Assembly: GCF_039535235.1 (NCBI RefSeq)
Contig: NZ_BAAAWU010000001.1
Coordinates: forward strand, 1-64,000
Origin: Streptomyces roseoviridis
Lineage (GTDB): Bacteria; Actinomycetota; Actinomycetes; Streptomycetales; Streptomycetaceae
Reading direction: 5' to 3'
DNA: 64,000 bases
Within the stretch, counting starts at the first letter, position 1. Each line of letters starts with the position of its first letter. Of the stretch, positions 7,947 through 15,715 are shown piece after piece. A program made the position numbers and the translations under genes. The notes beneath the pieces were generated by a model that did no database searches, was not told the DNA's origin, and saw nothing but the letters and a program-made list of their open reading frames with translations.

Positions 7947-9293
7947 TCACGGGTAGGGGCCAAGACGCGCGCAGGCCTGCTCGATCAGCTCCCGGTCCAC
8001 ACGCCTTGCCGGATCGCGCTCGAGGGCCGCGTAGAGATGTGACGTGATCTTCGCCCACGTGCGGAGATTGCCGCGCGCCATCTGCTCGTCCACCCGCGCG
8101 AGGTCGTCCGGGTCCGCCTGCGCCCACACGGGATGGAACAGAGTCAGTGTCTGCGGCACTTGTGACGCCTCGAGCCGGCCGACCTGGTGCCAGGTCAGCA
8201 CGCGCGAGCGCAGCGCCGAAGCGCGGGCCAGGGCGCGCTCGCTTCCCGCACCGCACAGCACCAGCGCCGCCGCACAGCCCGGCGCGTCCCACAGCTGCCG
8301 CAGATAGTCCAGCAGCGGCGGCGTCAGCCGCTGAGCGTCATCGACAAACAGCACACCCGGCTCGGCCAGTGCCCGCACCAGAGCCTGGCTGGCCGACCCG
8401 GCCCGGTGCGCAAGCGCCCCCGACTGCATCCCGAACGCTTCACACAGCGAGGCCCGAAGCTGCGGCAGACCGGGCGCCACACCGGCCACCATCCGCCACA
8501 CCGGCACCCGGCCGGGCAGAAGACGCAACGCCTGCTCGACGGCGACCGTCTTCCCCAGGCCCGTGTCCCCGTACACACAGCACATCCCGCGCGCCGCGAC
8601 CGTATGCCCCACCGCCTCCACAACAGCGGCCACCTGCCGAGTCGACACCAGCCGGGCCCCCGGCACGTACAAGCGCACGCCACCGCCCCGCGCGCCCGCA
8701 TCCGGAGCCCCGCCCTCGGGAACAGGCCCGTCGGCGGGCGGCCCGTCGACAATCAGCGGACCACCCTGCCCGTCCATGAGCCCCAGATCCGCCAGCGCCC
8801 GGTCATACCGGCTGGGCTCCAGCCCGGCCCGGGCCCCTGCCGGACGCGCCACTTCAAGAACCCGGCCCGCCCTCAGATCCCGCTTGATCACCCGGTGCAG
8901 TGTCGGCAGCGAGGGCACACACTGCGCACCCCACCCCTCCAGCGTCCCCTCTTCCTGGGCCTGGATCATCCTGCGGCGCAACTCCGCGACGTTCCCGCCG
9001 ACCTGCGCGAGGGTCTCCCACAAAGCGTCACTCAGCGAAAACCCGTCCTGTCGCGGCCGTGCCTCGACGAAGCCCCGGCGCCCATCGGCCAGCCACCGCC
9101 ACACCGTCCGCTCCGACACACCCGCCAGCTCCGCCGCGATCCGCACATGCAGCGCAGTCAGCGTTCCCTGCCCGTCCACCGCGAGAAGCCGGCGTACCAC
9201 CACACCCCGCGCCAACGACACACGCCCGGCCGGCACAGCCCCAGCCGATCCTGCCCCGCCCTCGGCCACACCCGCCGCCCCGTGAACCGTCAT
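7947..9293 (-). CDS. Fusion of TnsB-type helix-turn-helix region and TnsC-like AAA+ ATPase
   Basis: 448 residues. Residues 25-145 resemble the N-terminus of the adjacent transposase: helix-turn-helix GVSERTVWRWLADG and PSLPTLHRVIKRDLRAG against PSLSTFLRAVRRDLTAG. Where the DDE core would start the sequence passes through a Gly/Pro-rich linker (165-205) into a complete AAA+ domain: Walker A GDTGLGKT at 242-249, Walker B VLFVDDAQ at 314-321, VLCGAGSE near 346, and a C-terminal lid closely like the neighbouring TnsC-like gene (LFHPVWAQADPDD, RGNLRTWAKI). It is first in a minus-strand run of four genes. The simplest origin is a duplicated tnsB-tnsC pair fused by an in-frame deletion of the catalytic core. 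It may supply the ATPase lost from the downstream copy and bind transposon ends itself. Confidence 0.8.
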   Translation of the reverse strand: MTVHGAAGVAEGGAGSAGAVPAGRVSLARGVVVRRLLAVDGQGTLTALHVRIAAELAGVSERTVWRWLADGRRGFVEARPRQDGFSLSDALWETLAQVGGNVAELRRRMIQAQEEGTLEGWGAQCVPSLPTLHRVIKRDLRAGRVLEVARPAGARAGLEPSRYDRALADLGLMDGQGGPLIVDGPPADGPVPEGGAPDAGARGGGVRLYVPGARLVSTRQVAAVVEAVGHTVAARGMCCVYGDTGLGKTVAVEQALRLLPGRVPVWRMVAGVAPGLPQLRASLCEAFGMQSGALAHRAGSASQALVRALAEPGVLFVDDAQRLTPPLLDYLRQLWDAPGCAAALVLCGAGSERALARASALRSRVLTWHQVGRLEASQVPQTLTLFHPVWAQADPDDLARVDEQMARGNLRTWAKITSHLYAALERDPARRVDRELIEQACARLGPYP

Positions 9294-9345
9294 ACAGCCC
9301 AGCCCACCCGACCCCGCCCGCCCCTCACACAGGAACAGCGAAACT

Positions 9346-9409
9346 CATGACAGCCGCAACCAGACCTGCTAGCCACCCAGCATCAGCCGCTTGGTCATCA
9401 CATGACAGC
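9346..9409. repeat. Two direct copies of CATGACAGC outside the transposition genes
   Basis: CATGACAGC occurs at 9346-9354 and 9401-9409, 55 bp apart, just upstream of the first gene of the transposition module. Tn7 and Mu-like elements carry repeated transposase sites at their ends, so these could be end sites, but only two short copies are visible and no terminal TGT/ACA pair was confirmed. Confidence 0.25.
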
Positions 9410-9467
9410 AAGCACAACCCGTCCCGCGCCCTCTACCAGGACATCCGCATCACGATCCCGCTGACGC

Positions 9468-9853
9468 CCACCCACTGCCACCCCACCACCCACTCACACC
9501 TGGCGCCGGGCCAACGCGTTCTTCGCCGCCCACGGCATGACCGTCGAACGCGTCCTGACCGACAACGGCGCCTGCTACAAGTCGAAGCTCTTCACCCAGA
9601 ACCTCGCCTCAGCCGGTATCGTCCATAAAAAGATCCGGCCCTACCGGCCGCAGACCAACGGCAAAGCGGAACGCTTCAACCGCACCCTCCTGGACGAGTG
9701 GGCCTACCTGCGGCCCTACACCTCGAACACCGAGCGGGCCGAAGCCCTGGCAGACTTCCTCCACACCTACAACCACCACCGCTGCCACACCGCACTCGAC
9801 GGACACCCCCCCCATCAGCCGCGTCAACAACGCTCCGGGTCAATGCACCTAGG
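9468..9853 (+). mobile_element. IS481-family transposase, 5'-truncated and frameshifted
   Basis: The C-terminal half of an IS481 integrase-core transposase is readable from HTWRRANAFFAAHGM through LTDNGACYKSKLF (second Asp), RPYRPQTNGKAERFNRTL (catalytic Glu) and TYNHHRCHTALDGHPP. The N-terminal half and the first Asp are missing. Near the end a run of eight C (about 9806-9813), one more than the frame needs, shifts out the normal ISRVNNAPGQ ending, which is still visible in the next frame. This is a dead fragment next to the transposition module. Confidence 0.8.
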
Positions 9854-10829
9854 TGTGCACCCCGTACTGCTGCGCCAGGGCCGTGACCGTCTCCGCGAGG
9901 GCGGCGCGCAGTTCGGGTGGTCCGAGCACCTCGGCGTCCGCGCCCATGCGCAGGAGGTCGCCGACCGCGACGGCGGCGGATTCGACCGGGAGGGCGATCC
10001 GTACCCATCCTTCCGCGTCGGCCGGGCCGGCCTGTGCGAGCGCCCGTTCCCCCGCGGCGCCGAACCTCATCGGGAGCAGCCGCCGCCCGCGGGGCGAGAG
10101 CCGCAGGTCGGCGGTCTGCTGGTGGAGGGCGGCGTCGAGACGGTCGGTGGACACGCGCCAGTAGGCTGCGAGTTCGAAGTCTGCGGGCCGCTCGAAGTCG
10201 TCTGCGGTGGTGTCCACGGCCAGGAACCGCGAGACGCGGTAGGTACGCACCGCCCCCTCAGTCTGGGCCACGAGGTACCAGATGCCGCCTTTGAGGACGA
10301 GGCCGAGCGGATGCAGTTCGCGGTGCACCTCGCCGCGCCACCGGCGGTAGTGGGTGCGCAGGATCCGCTGGTCCCAGACGGCCTGGGCGATCTGAGCGAG
10401 GTGCGGCACGGGGTCGGCGTCCCGGAACCAGGCGGGGGCGTCGAGGTGGAAGCGGTCCTGAATCTGCCTGGCCCGGCCGGCGAGCGCGGCGGGCAGCGCG
10501 GCCTGGAGCTTCAGCTGGGCGGCGGCCAGGTCGGCACCGAGGCCGAGCTCCCGGGCCGGGCCCGGGGCGCCGGCGAGGAAGAGGGAGGCGGCCTGGGTAT
10601 CAGTGAGGCCCGTGAGGCGGGTGCGGTAGCCGTCCGCCAACCGGTATCCGCCGTCCGGGCCGCGGTCGGCGAGGACGGGGACTCCGCAGGCGCCGAGGGC
10701 TTCGATGTCCCGGTAGATGGTGCGGACGGACACCTCCAGCGCGTCGGCGAGTTCGGGCGCGGTCATCCGGCCGCGGTTCTGGAGCAGCAGGAGCAGGGAG
10801 AGAAGCCGGTCGGCGCGCATGGCGGCCAT
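9849..10829 (-). CDS. WYL-domain transcriptional regulator
   Basis: 326 residues. The N-terminal winged helix-turn-helix (DRLLSLLLLLQNRGRMTAPE, then VSVRTIYRDIEAL) is followed by the WYL domain (LHPLGLVLKGGIWYLVAQ) and a WCX-type C-terminal region ending in LAQQYGVHT. WYL proteins bind small ligands or single-stranded nucleic acid and mostly repress neighbouring genes. ATG 10829 or 10820 could start it. It is divergent from the DUF3224 gene, with a perfect palindrome between the two, which suggests it controls both itself and that gene. The 3' end overlaps the IS481 remnant by a few bases. Confidence 0.9.
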   Translation of the reverse strand: MAAMRADRLLSLLLLLQNRGRMTAPELADALEVSVRTIYRDIEALGACGVPVLADRGPDGGYRLADGYRTRLTGLTDTQAASLFLAGAPGPARELGLGADLAAAQLKLQAALPAALAGRARQIQDRFHLDAPAWFRDADPVPHLAQIAQAVWDQRILRTHYRRWRGEVHRELHPLGLVLKGGIWYLVAQTEGAVRTYRVSRFLAVDTTADDFERPADFELAAYWRVSTDRLDAALHQQTADLRLSPRGRRLLPMRFGAAGERALAQAGPADAEGWVRIALPVESAAVAVGDLLRMGADAEVLGPPELRAALAETVTALAQQYGVHT

Positions 10830-10846
10830 TGTCGCGGTACGGGATG

Positions 10847-10875
10847 CCGTACCTGACAGGAGGTGTCAGGTACGG
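10847..10875. promoter_or_regulatory. Perfect 12-bp palindrome, probable operator of the WYL regulator
   Basis: CCGTACCTGACA, a 5-bp spacer GGAGG, then TGTCAGGTACGG form a perfect inverted repeat of 12-bp arms between the divergent WYL regulator and DUF3224 genes. A third half-site (GGTACGG) sits just to the left at about 10837-10843 and pairs with CCGTACC of the left arm. The position within 60 bp of both starts fits an autoregulatory operator. Confidence 0.65.
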
Positions 10876-10935
10876 CTGCCAGGCTGAGGGCATGCCGGGC
10901 GGAGGAGACCGACCGGCCAGCCGAGAGGATGACGC

Positions 10936-11352
10936 ATGCCCACGCCGACCACCGGTGAGACGACCGGCCGTTTCACCTTCGCCGACTGGCAGGAGCAGCC
11001 CGTCGGCTCCCCGGCTTCCACCCCGAGCCTCGCCCACGCCACGGTCACCAACGCCTTCTCCGGCGGGATCGAGGCGGCCGCGACCTCCTGCTCGTACACG
11101 ATCGCCTACACCGGGGAGAACGTCGGCACCTACTCGGGCATGGAACTGCTCTCGGGCGGCGTCGAGGGCCGCAAGGGCACCTTCGTCCTGGAGGAGCGCG
11201 GCGGCTTCGACGCCACCGGCACCACCTGCCGTTTCGAGGTGGTCCCCGGCTCGGGAACCGGGGAGCTGGCCGGCCTGACGGGCTCCGGCGGGTTCACCTA
11301 CCGCCACGGGGACACCTCCGTCGCGTACACCTTCACGTACGCGATCGTCTGA
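10936..11352 (+). CDS. DUF3224 domain protein
   Basis: 138 residues with the DUF3224 pattern: GRFTFADWQEQPVG at the start, then TSCSYTIAYTGENVGTYSGM, GRKGTFVLEERGGFD and GSGGFTYRHG with the final strand TSVAYTFTY. The family is a small beta-barrel fold of unknown biochemical role, often encoded beside a regulator. ATG 10936 has GAGAGG upstream. It is divergent from the WYL regulator and followed after 3 bp by a strong hairpin. Confidence 0.9.
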   Translation: MPTPTTGETTGRFTFADWQEQPVGSPASTPSLAHATVTNAFSGGIEAAATSCSYTIAYTGENVGTYSGMELLSGGVEGRKGTFVLEERGGFDATGTTCRFEVVPGSGTGELAGLTGSGGFTYRHGDTSVAYTFTYAIV

Positions 11353-11355
11353 GCT

Positions 11356-11393
11356 CCCGGCCCGGGTGGCGCACCTGCGCCACCCGGGCCGGG
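11356..11393 (+). terminator. Hairpin terminator after the DUF3224 gene
   Basis: A perfect 17-bp stem (left arm CCCGGCCCGGGTGGCGC, 4-base loop ACCT, matching right arm) begins 3 bp after the DUF3224 stop. No T-run follows, which is usual for high-GC actinobacteria. It may also stop transcription coming from the right. Confidence 0.75.
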
Positions 11394-11749
11394 ACGCCCC
11401 TCTCGGCATCGCCTTCAGGGACGGCCCGCCGGTGGCCCTGATGTACTGGTCGGACCACAGTGCCGCTCCGTCCGGCCGAAGCGGCGCTCGTGCCCTCTGC
11501 CGGGTGGAACGGGGAGCCGCCGTCCTTGGGCACGACGAGCGAGGCCGCGAGCATAGGCGATCGCGGGTACCCGGGCTGAGGGAGGGCGTGGCAGGACAGC
11601 AGCCAGGCGGTGTCGGTCTCGTGCACGGGGTGGGGCACGGCGAGCTCGACGAGCCCGCCGTAGACCGCGCGGAGCCAGGCGGTCGCCTGCCGGGTGGGGT
11701 GCGGCGCCCCGGCCGGGGCCGGGGACGCCTCTGTGGCGATACGTTCCAC
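11394..11749 (-). CDS. Hypothetical protein downstream of the ADP-ribosylglycohydrolase, 3' end uncertain
   Basis: GTG 11749 lies 8 bases after the stop of the ADP-ribosylglycohydrolase gene, with GAGGACCGAG before it, so the two are probably translated from one message. The first 90 residues look real: ATAWLRAVYGGLVELA, ETDTAWLLSCHALPQPGYPR, PMLAASLVVPKDG. After about residue 95 the sequence turns into unstructured Arg-rich text and runs into the shared hairpin, so the gene is probably truncated or frameshifted near 11460. The core resembles accessory domains seen beside toxin and immunity genes, but I cannot name it. Confidence 0.45.
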
Positions 11750-11757
11750 CTCGGTCC

Positions 11758-13218
11758 TCAGTCCCAGCCTTGGCTCAGGGCGCGGATGCGGTCGTCGTAC
11801 TCCAGCACCTCGATCCACTCGGGTAGCCAGTAGTAGGTTCCGTGCTTGGCCCCGGCGAACGCGCCGGCGAGGGCGGCGATGGAGTCGGAGTCCCCTGACG
11901 AGTGTGCTCCTCGCATGATCGACCCGCGCGCGTCGCCCTTGACGAGGAGGAAGCAGTACAGGGCCGTCGCCAGGGCTTCCTCGGCGACCCAGCCGGCCCC
12001 GACGGCCTCGCTGGGGTCCCGGTCCATGACCGGCTCGCGCAGGGCCTCGGCCACCTTGTCGAGGGCGCGCAGGCATTCGTCCCATCCGAACGCGATGTAC
12101 GACGCGGGATCGGGAGCCCCTGCCTTGCGCCACAGGTCTCCGAGCCAGTCGGAGTGATAGGTGTGCCGCGACTCCTGGGCGTACGAGCGAAGTTGGGGAA
12201 GGAGATCGTCCATGGCGCAGCCGTGGAGGATGAGCCAGATGGTGTGGGCCGTCAGGTCGCTGGCGGCGAGCGCGGTGGGGTGGCCGTGCGTCATGGCCGC
12301 CTGGAACTGTGCGATGCCCGAGCGCTGCTCGGCCGTCAGGCCCGGTACGAGGGCGACGGGGGCGACGCGCATGTTGGCGCCGCAGCCCTTGGAGCTGATG
12401 ACCGTGGCGTCCTGCCAGGGGAGGCCGCGCTCCAGTGCGGCGCAGGCGTTCAGGCAGGTCTGCCCGGGAGCCCGGTTGTTGTCCGGAGAGCGCAGCCAGG
12501 CCACGAGGTGCTTGCGCAGGGCCGCCTCGACCTGGGCAGGGGTGACGGGCTGCAGCGCTCCCCAAGCCCCTCCCGTCTCGCGGGGGCTTGTAGTGATCTC
12601 CGCCAGGGCTTCCCCGACGGCCAGAGTCATCTGGGTGTCGTCGGTCACCCGCACGACATCGCCCTCGGAGAGCGGCATCTCCATCTTGTGCCAGGGGCCG
12701 AACGTGGCCGTGATCTGTTCCATCGTGAGGAACTCGGTGGGGTAGCCCATGGCATCGCCGAGTGCGAGGCCGAGCAGCACCCCCGTGGCCGCGTGCCACG
12801 GGCGCTCCTTGGGCGGGTGCCCGGCAAGGTCTCTGACGGCGGCGGAGCTCGGTGCCTCCGCGAGGGAGCCCGGCACGATGTGGCTGTGGGTGAGCGGGTT
12901 CCGGGTCAGTTCGGCCAGCGCTTCGGACGGAGCGAGGCCACGCGCCTTGGCGTCACGCAGCCGCTCGATCCACCCGCCACCGTGGTTGGGGTGGACCCTT
13001 CGCGGCTCGAAGCTCGCGGCCGCGTCCTTGTCGTTGATCCACACGTAGCCGATCACCGTCCCGCTGGTATCAGCCACGGCGACGTACTGCACGGGTTCGC
13101 GGGTGTGAGAGGCGTATTCCGGAGGGCCCGCCTTCTGAATCACGGGACCGTAGTCCAAAGTGTGCGGAGGGGTCGTCCGCTTGATGAAGCGGAACTGTCC
13201 CCTTTGTTCGACGATCAT
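11758..13218 (-). CDS. ADP-ribosylglycohydrolase, probable antidote to the adjacent toxin
   Basis: 486 residues. The C-terminal two thirds is an ADP-ribosylglycohydrolase (DraG/ARH) domain with the metal-binding signatures TDDTQM at 192-195 and GDSDSIAALAGAFAG near 440, and the entry motif GLALGDAMGYPTEF. The enzyme removes ADP-ribose from modified proteins. About 140 residues precede the domain, including a small beta-rich unit (AVADTSGTVIGYVWI). ATG 13218 has AGGAAGG 9 bases upstream and lies 14 bp after the stop of an ADP-ribosyltransferase toxin fragment; a longer in-frame start at 13269 would overlap that gene. The Tre1/Tri1 pair of Serratia shows the same logic, and there an N-terminal extension of the hydrolase blocks the toxin. 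The antidote role here is inference from order. Confidence 0.85.
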   Translation of the reverse strand: MIVEQRGQFRFIKRTTPPHTLDYGPVIQKAGPPEYASHTREPVQYVAVADTSGTVIGYVWINDKDAAASFEPRRVHPNHGGGWIERLRDAKARGLAPSEALAELTRNPLTHSHIVPGSLAEAPSSAAVRDLAGHPPKERPWHAATGVLLGLALGDAMGYPTEFLTMEQITATFGPWHKMEMPLSEGDVVRVTDDTQMTLAVGEALAEITTSPRETGGAWGALQPVTPAQVEAALRKHLVAWLRSPDNNRAPGQTCLNACAALERGLPWQDATVISSKGCGANMRVAPVALVPGLTAEQRSGIAQFQAAMTHGHPTALAASDLTAHTIWLILHGCAMDDLLPQLRSYAQESRHTYHSDWLGDLWRKAGAPDPASYIAFGWDECLRALDKVAEALREPVMDRDPSEAVGAGWVAEEALATALYCFLLVKGDARGSIMRGAHSSGDSDSIAALAGAFAGAKHGTYYWLPEWIEVLEYDDRIRALSQGWD

Positions 13219-13232
13219 TCGCTGTACCTTCC

Positions 13233-13775
13233 TCAACCCCGGGGCAGAACTTCCCCGTAGATGTGCCACTGGCCGTTCTCGTCCTCAAAGGCCCGTGTCA
13301 CCTTGTAGCTCGTCCCACGTCCGAGCAGGAGCTCCCGCTCGCCCATGCCGAAATGGCTGACCTTCTCCATCCAGATGGCGTCGGTTCCCTCGGGGACGCG
13401 GAGGTGAAGAATGCCGGGCTTGTCCTTGAAGGCCGATACCGGATGATCGCCGAGCGAGGTGGACATGTAGGCGGGATCGGTCTGGGTTTTCCCGACCAGA
13501 TCCCCGGGGTTGTCGACACCGAAGTGGCTCACCCCCTGCCCACGGACGACCATGACGTCTTCCGGCAGCGGGCGACCGGCGAGAGCCCTGTCGACCTCGT
13601 CGATGTTACGGAGGACGTCGGGGGTTCCCAGGTCGCCGTTTCCTCGGAGGTATCCATTCATCTCCTTGTACGTGGCATGCGCAGGGTCCGCGTCTCCCCA
13701 ATGGTCGTCCGAGTAGTCGAAAAGTGACTTCTTGGTCGCATCGGGAAGGTTACTCGCGCCCCGCCGGACCGGGGA
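13233..13775 (-). CDS. ADP-ribosyltransferase toxin domain, 5'-truncated
   Basis: The C-terminal ART domain of a toxin. Counting from the ATG at 13661: Arg40 (MVVRGQG), the S-T-S motif at 67-69 (AYMSTSLGD) and the E-x-E pair at 108/110 (GMGERELLLG) give the R-S-E triad of arginine-specific ADP-ribosyltransferases. The same frame continues upstream of that ATG as coding sequence (ATKKSLFDYSDDHWGDADPA) to about 13775, so the ATG is internal. The normal secretion or delivery domains have been lost. The glycohydrolase gene follows after 14 bp. This looks like an orphan toxin tip left with its immunity gene. Whether it is expressed is unknown. Confidence 0.75.
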   Translation of the reverse strand, partial: SPVRRGASNLPDATKKSLFDYSDDHWGDADPAHATYKEMNGYLRGNGDLGTPDVLRNIDEVDRALAGRPLPEDVMVVRGQGVSHFGVDNPGDLVGKTQTDPAYMSTSLGDHPVSAFKDKPGILHLRVPEGTDAIWMEKVSHFGMGERELLLGRGTSYKVTRAFEDENGQWHIYGEVLPRG

Positions 13776-13954
13776 GCGGCATGGGGCTGCCCGGTCTCGG
13801 AGGTCCTCGCCGTGAAGGGCAGCGCTGATGCCGCAGGTGAGTAGCCCGCGCCGTGCTGTGGCCGGAGCGGAATCGTGTCCGCTTCACCGGTCGGGGAGTC
13901 GACCCGGGTACGGAGAACATCATCACCGCGGTTCGCGCTTCCCCGCCGGTGTCG

Positions 13955-14190
13955 TCACAGTTGGACGCAGGCTCTCTGGCCGGTCTCCCGGAAGTCGACG
14001 CACGTCTTGGTGCCCGCCGGGTGGCAGGGGTGCCTGGTCAGCCGCAGGTGACGTACAAGTCGACGGTGCGCGGCGATGCGTTGCCGATCGCCTGGACCCA
14101 CCAGCCGTCGGTCTTGCCGGTCTCGGCGGCCAGGGCGGGCCGGCTCGCGACCAGGCTGTCTTCGGTGTGAGCACCGGCACCCCCGCCTCC
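13955..14190 (-). pseudogene. C-terminal fragment of a secreted protein
   Basis: Two adjacent minus-strand frames carry protein-like tails: TDGWWVQAIGNASPRTVDLY followed by VTCG and a stop at 14038, and then GTKTCVDFRETGQRACVQL with a stop at 13955. The pattern of Trp/aromatic strands and paired cysteines fits the end of a secreted beta-sandwich protein. A frameshift separates the pieces and nothing upstream in frame belongs to the same protein. Confidence 0.35.
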
Positions 14191-14720
14191 GGCGCCCGCA
14201 CCGCCAGGTCCGCCCGCTGGACGTAGCCGTCCGCGAGCCGGTGCCTGCCCGATCTCCGTCTGGAAGCCGAGCCGGTGCCCGATCCCGGCACGGTGCAGTT
14301 CGGTGGCCGTCGACGTGACCGCCGCGGTGTGGTCGTCGTAGCTGGTACCGAGCAGTTGCCCGGTGTCCGGGTCGTACTTCTCCTCGCGCAACGCCGAGAT
14401 GCTTATGCCCTTCGGCTCCAGCAACTTCTTCGCCTCGCCGTGGCCTCGCCGGGTCAGCACCCACACCTGCCGCTGGTCCTCCCGGACAAGCTCGACCCTC
14501 ACCAGACGGCGGTCCTGAAGATCCAGCAGGGTGTCCCGTACGAGCTTGTCGTGCTGGTTGTCCGGACGGGTCAGCTTCCACCACTGATCGGGCGTCGCCC
14601 TCTGGAAGATCCCCAGCGCTTGCAGCAGTTCCCTCCGCCGGGGCCCTGTCGAGTTCTTCCTGTGAGTAGGACGCCTTGGGACATGAGGGTTGTCGGACCT
14701 GCGGCGACCCCCTGTCCACC
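14190..14720 (-). pseudogene. Replication-relaxation family protein, N-terminal fragment
   Basis: The fragment reads RRRELLQALGIFQRATPDQ, then WWKLTRPDNQHDKLVRDTLL, QRQVWVLTRRGHGEAKKLLE, EKYDPDTGQLLGTSYDDHTA and ELHRAGIGHRLGFQTEIG, a strong match to the N-terminal part of actinobacterial replication-relaxation proteins found on plasmids and integrative elements. Around 14250 the frame shifts: the continuation HRLADGYVQRADLAVRAPEA is in another frame. The remaining two thirds of the family is missing. Confidence 0.7.
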
Positions 14721-15085
14721 AGGGCTGACCTGCGGAAACTCCCGGCCCTTAACGACGGGGCACGGAGGGGGTGATGGAGGCGTCCACGGAGGGGGATTGT
14801 TCGGCCGGGTCAATGGGCTGCTCAGGATCGCCGGCGGTCGCCAAGGGATGCTCCTGGAGGTGGGGCGGGCCGATCCGCCGTCCACCTTCTACAGGTGCGC
14901 AATCGGGCTCCGTGTGACGCCGACCTCGAAGAACCTCTCCGCCGTGACCGCATCGTGATCAACCCTGTCCTGTGCCAGTGCACTTGAGCCGTCTGCCAAC
15001 GAAGTTGGACGGGTTCACGGGGTACGCGTGCATCCGGTACTCGGCCGACTGCCACAGACAGTCGCTACGGATGGACAGGAAAGAC
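14721..15085. other. No supported gene
   Basis: Open frames here lack protein-like composition or a ribosome site. It separates the replication-relaxation remnant from a small membrane protein gene. I see no repeat or structured RNA in it. Confidence 0.4.
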
Positions 15086-15211
15086 ATGTCGCACATGCAG
15101 TTCTTGGCCAAAGGAGCAGGACAGGGCTCCCCGCCCTTCTGGATCATCGCCATTGCTGTGATCGTCATTGTCGGAGTGGCGTTCCTGGTGACGAGGGCGC
15201 GCAGAAGATAG
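15086..15211 (+). CDS. Small single-pass membrane protein (41 aa)
   Basis: A 41-residue protein with a short polar start (MSHMQFLAKGAGQGSP), one transmembrane helix (FWIIAIAVIVIVGVAFLV) and a basic C-terminus TRARRR, which favours a cytoplasmic C-end. ATG 15086 has AGGA five bases upstream; ATG 15071 lacks a ribosome site. Similar mini-proteins are common in Streptomyces, but no function is known. A hairpin follows about 65 bp downstream. Confidence 0.5.
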   Translation: MSHMQFLAKGAGQGSPPFWIIAIAVIVIVGVAFLVTRARRR

Positions 15212-15276
15212 GCCAGAGGATCCAGCCCGACCATCTTGAACGACAATTGATCCAACTTCGATGTCAGAGGACAAAC

Positions 15277-15304
15277 CCGGAGAGGGAGAGTTCTCCCTCT
15301 CCGG
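15277..15304 (+). terminator. Hairpin with 13-bp perfect arms
   Basis: CCGGAGAGGGAGA and TCTCCCTCTCCGG separated by GT form a very stable stem with a tight loop. It lies after the small membrane protein gene and no T-run follows. The most likely role is transcription termination. Confidence 0.55.
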
Positions 15305-15393
15305 CGCCCGGCCTCTGTTCACAGGGCCGCCACCCGGGCATCGGTTCCGAGGCCGCCGCGATCAGTCGGACGGCCCGCACGTGAGGAGCTGTC

Positions 15394-15640
15394 ATGCCCG
15401 ACCACACCGTCACCACGCCGCTCGCCCCGATGGAGCCGGAAGACGTCGCCGACGCCTTCGCTACGTCCGGGCGATCCATGCCGCCGACATAGACCCCGCC
15501 TGCCAGGTCGCCGACGACACAGGCCCGGAGCTGCACCGGCTGCTCCTGGACGTCGCCGCGCGCGTCTTCATCCCCGTCACCGCCCCCCTTGACCGCGATC
15601 TGATAGCGAGCCGAAACCGGCGATGTCAAGGAGGAACGTC
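15394..15640 (+). pseudogene. Fragment of a short hypothetical protein
   Basis: Starts well as MPDHTVTTPLAPMEPEDV but stops early. A neighbouring frame continues with RYVRAIHAADIDPACQVADD and ELHRLLLDVAARVFIPV, which reads like one short alpha-helical protein. A frameshift near 15465 joins the two. Not recognised. Confidence 0.3.
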
Positions 15641-15715
15641 GCGGTAGCAGGGCGGTACGTCTCGTTATCTCGGCCCCTCACAGGAGGGCGGATTCGCACC
15701 TGCGACCATGAGCGG

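Noticed and set aside
9294..9470. A transposon end with TGT...ACA and target duplication
   Set aside because: Only two CATGACAGC copies were found; I could not match a terminal repeat on the other side.
13661..13661. ATG 13661 as the true start of the ADP-ribosyltransferase
   Set aside because: AAGGAG abuts the ATG with no spacer, and the same frame continues upstream as convincing protein sequence to about 13775, so the ATG is internal.
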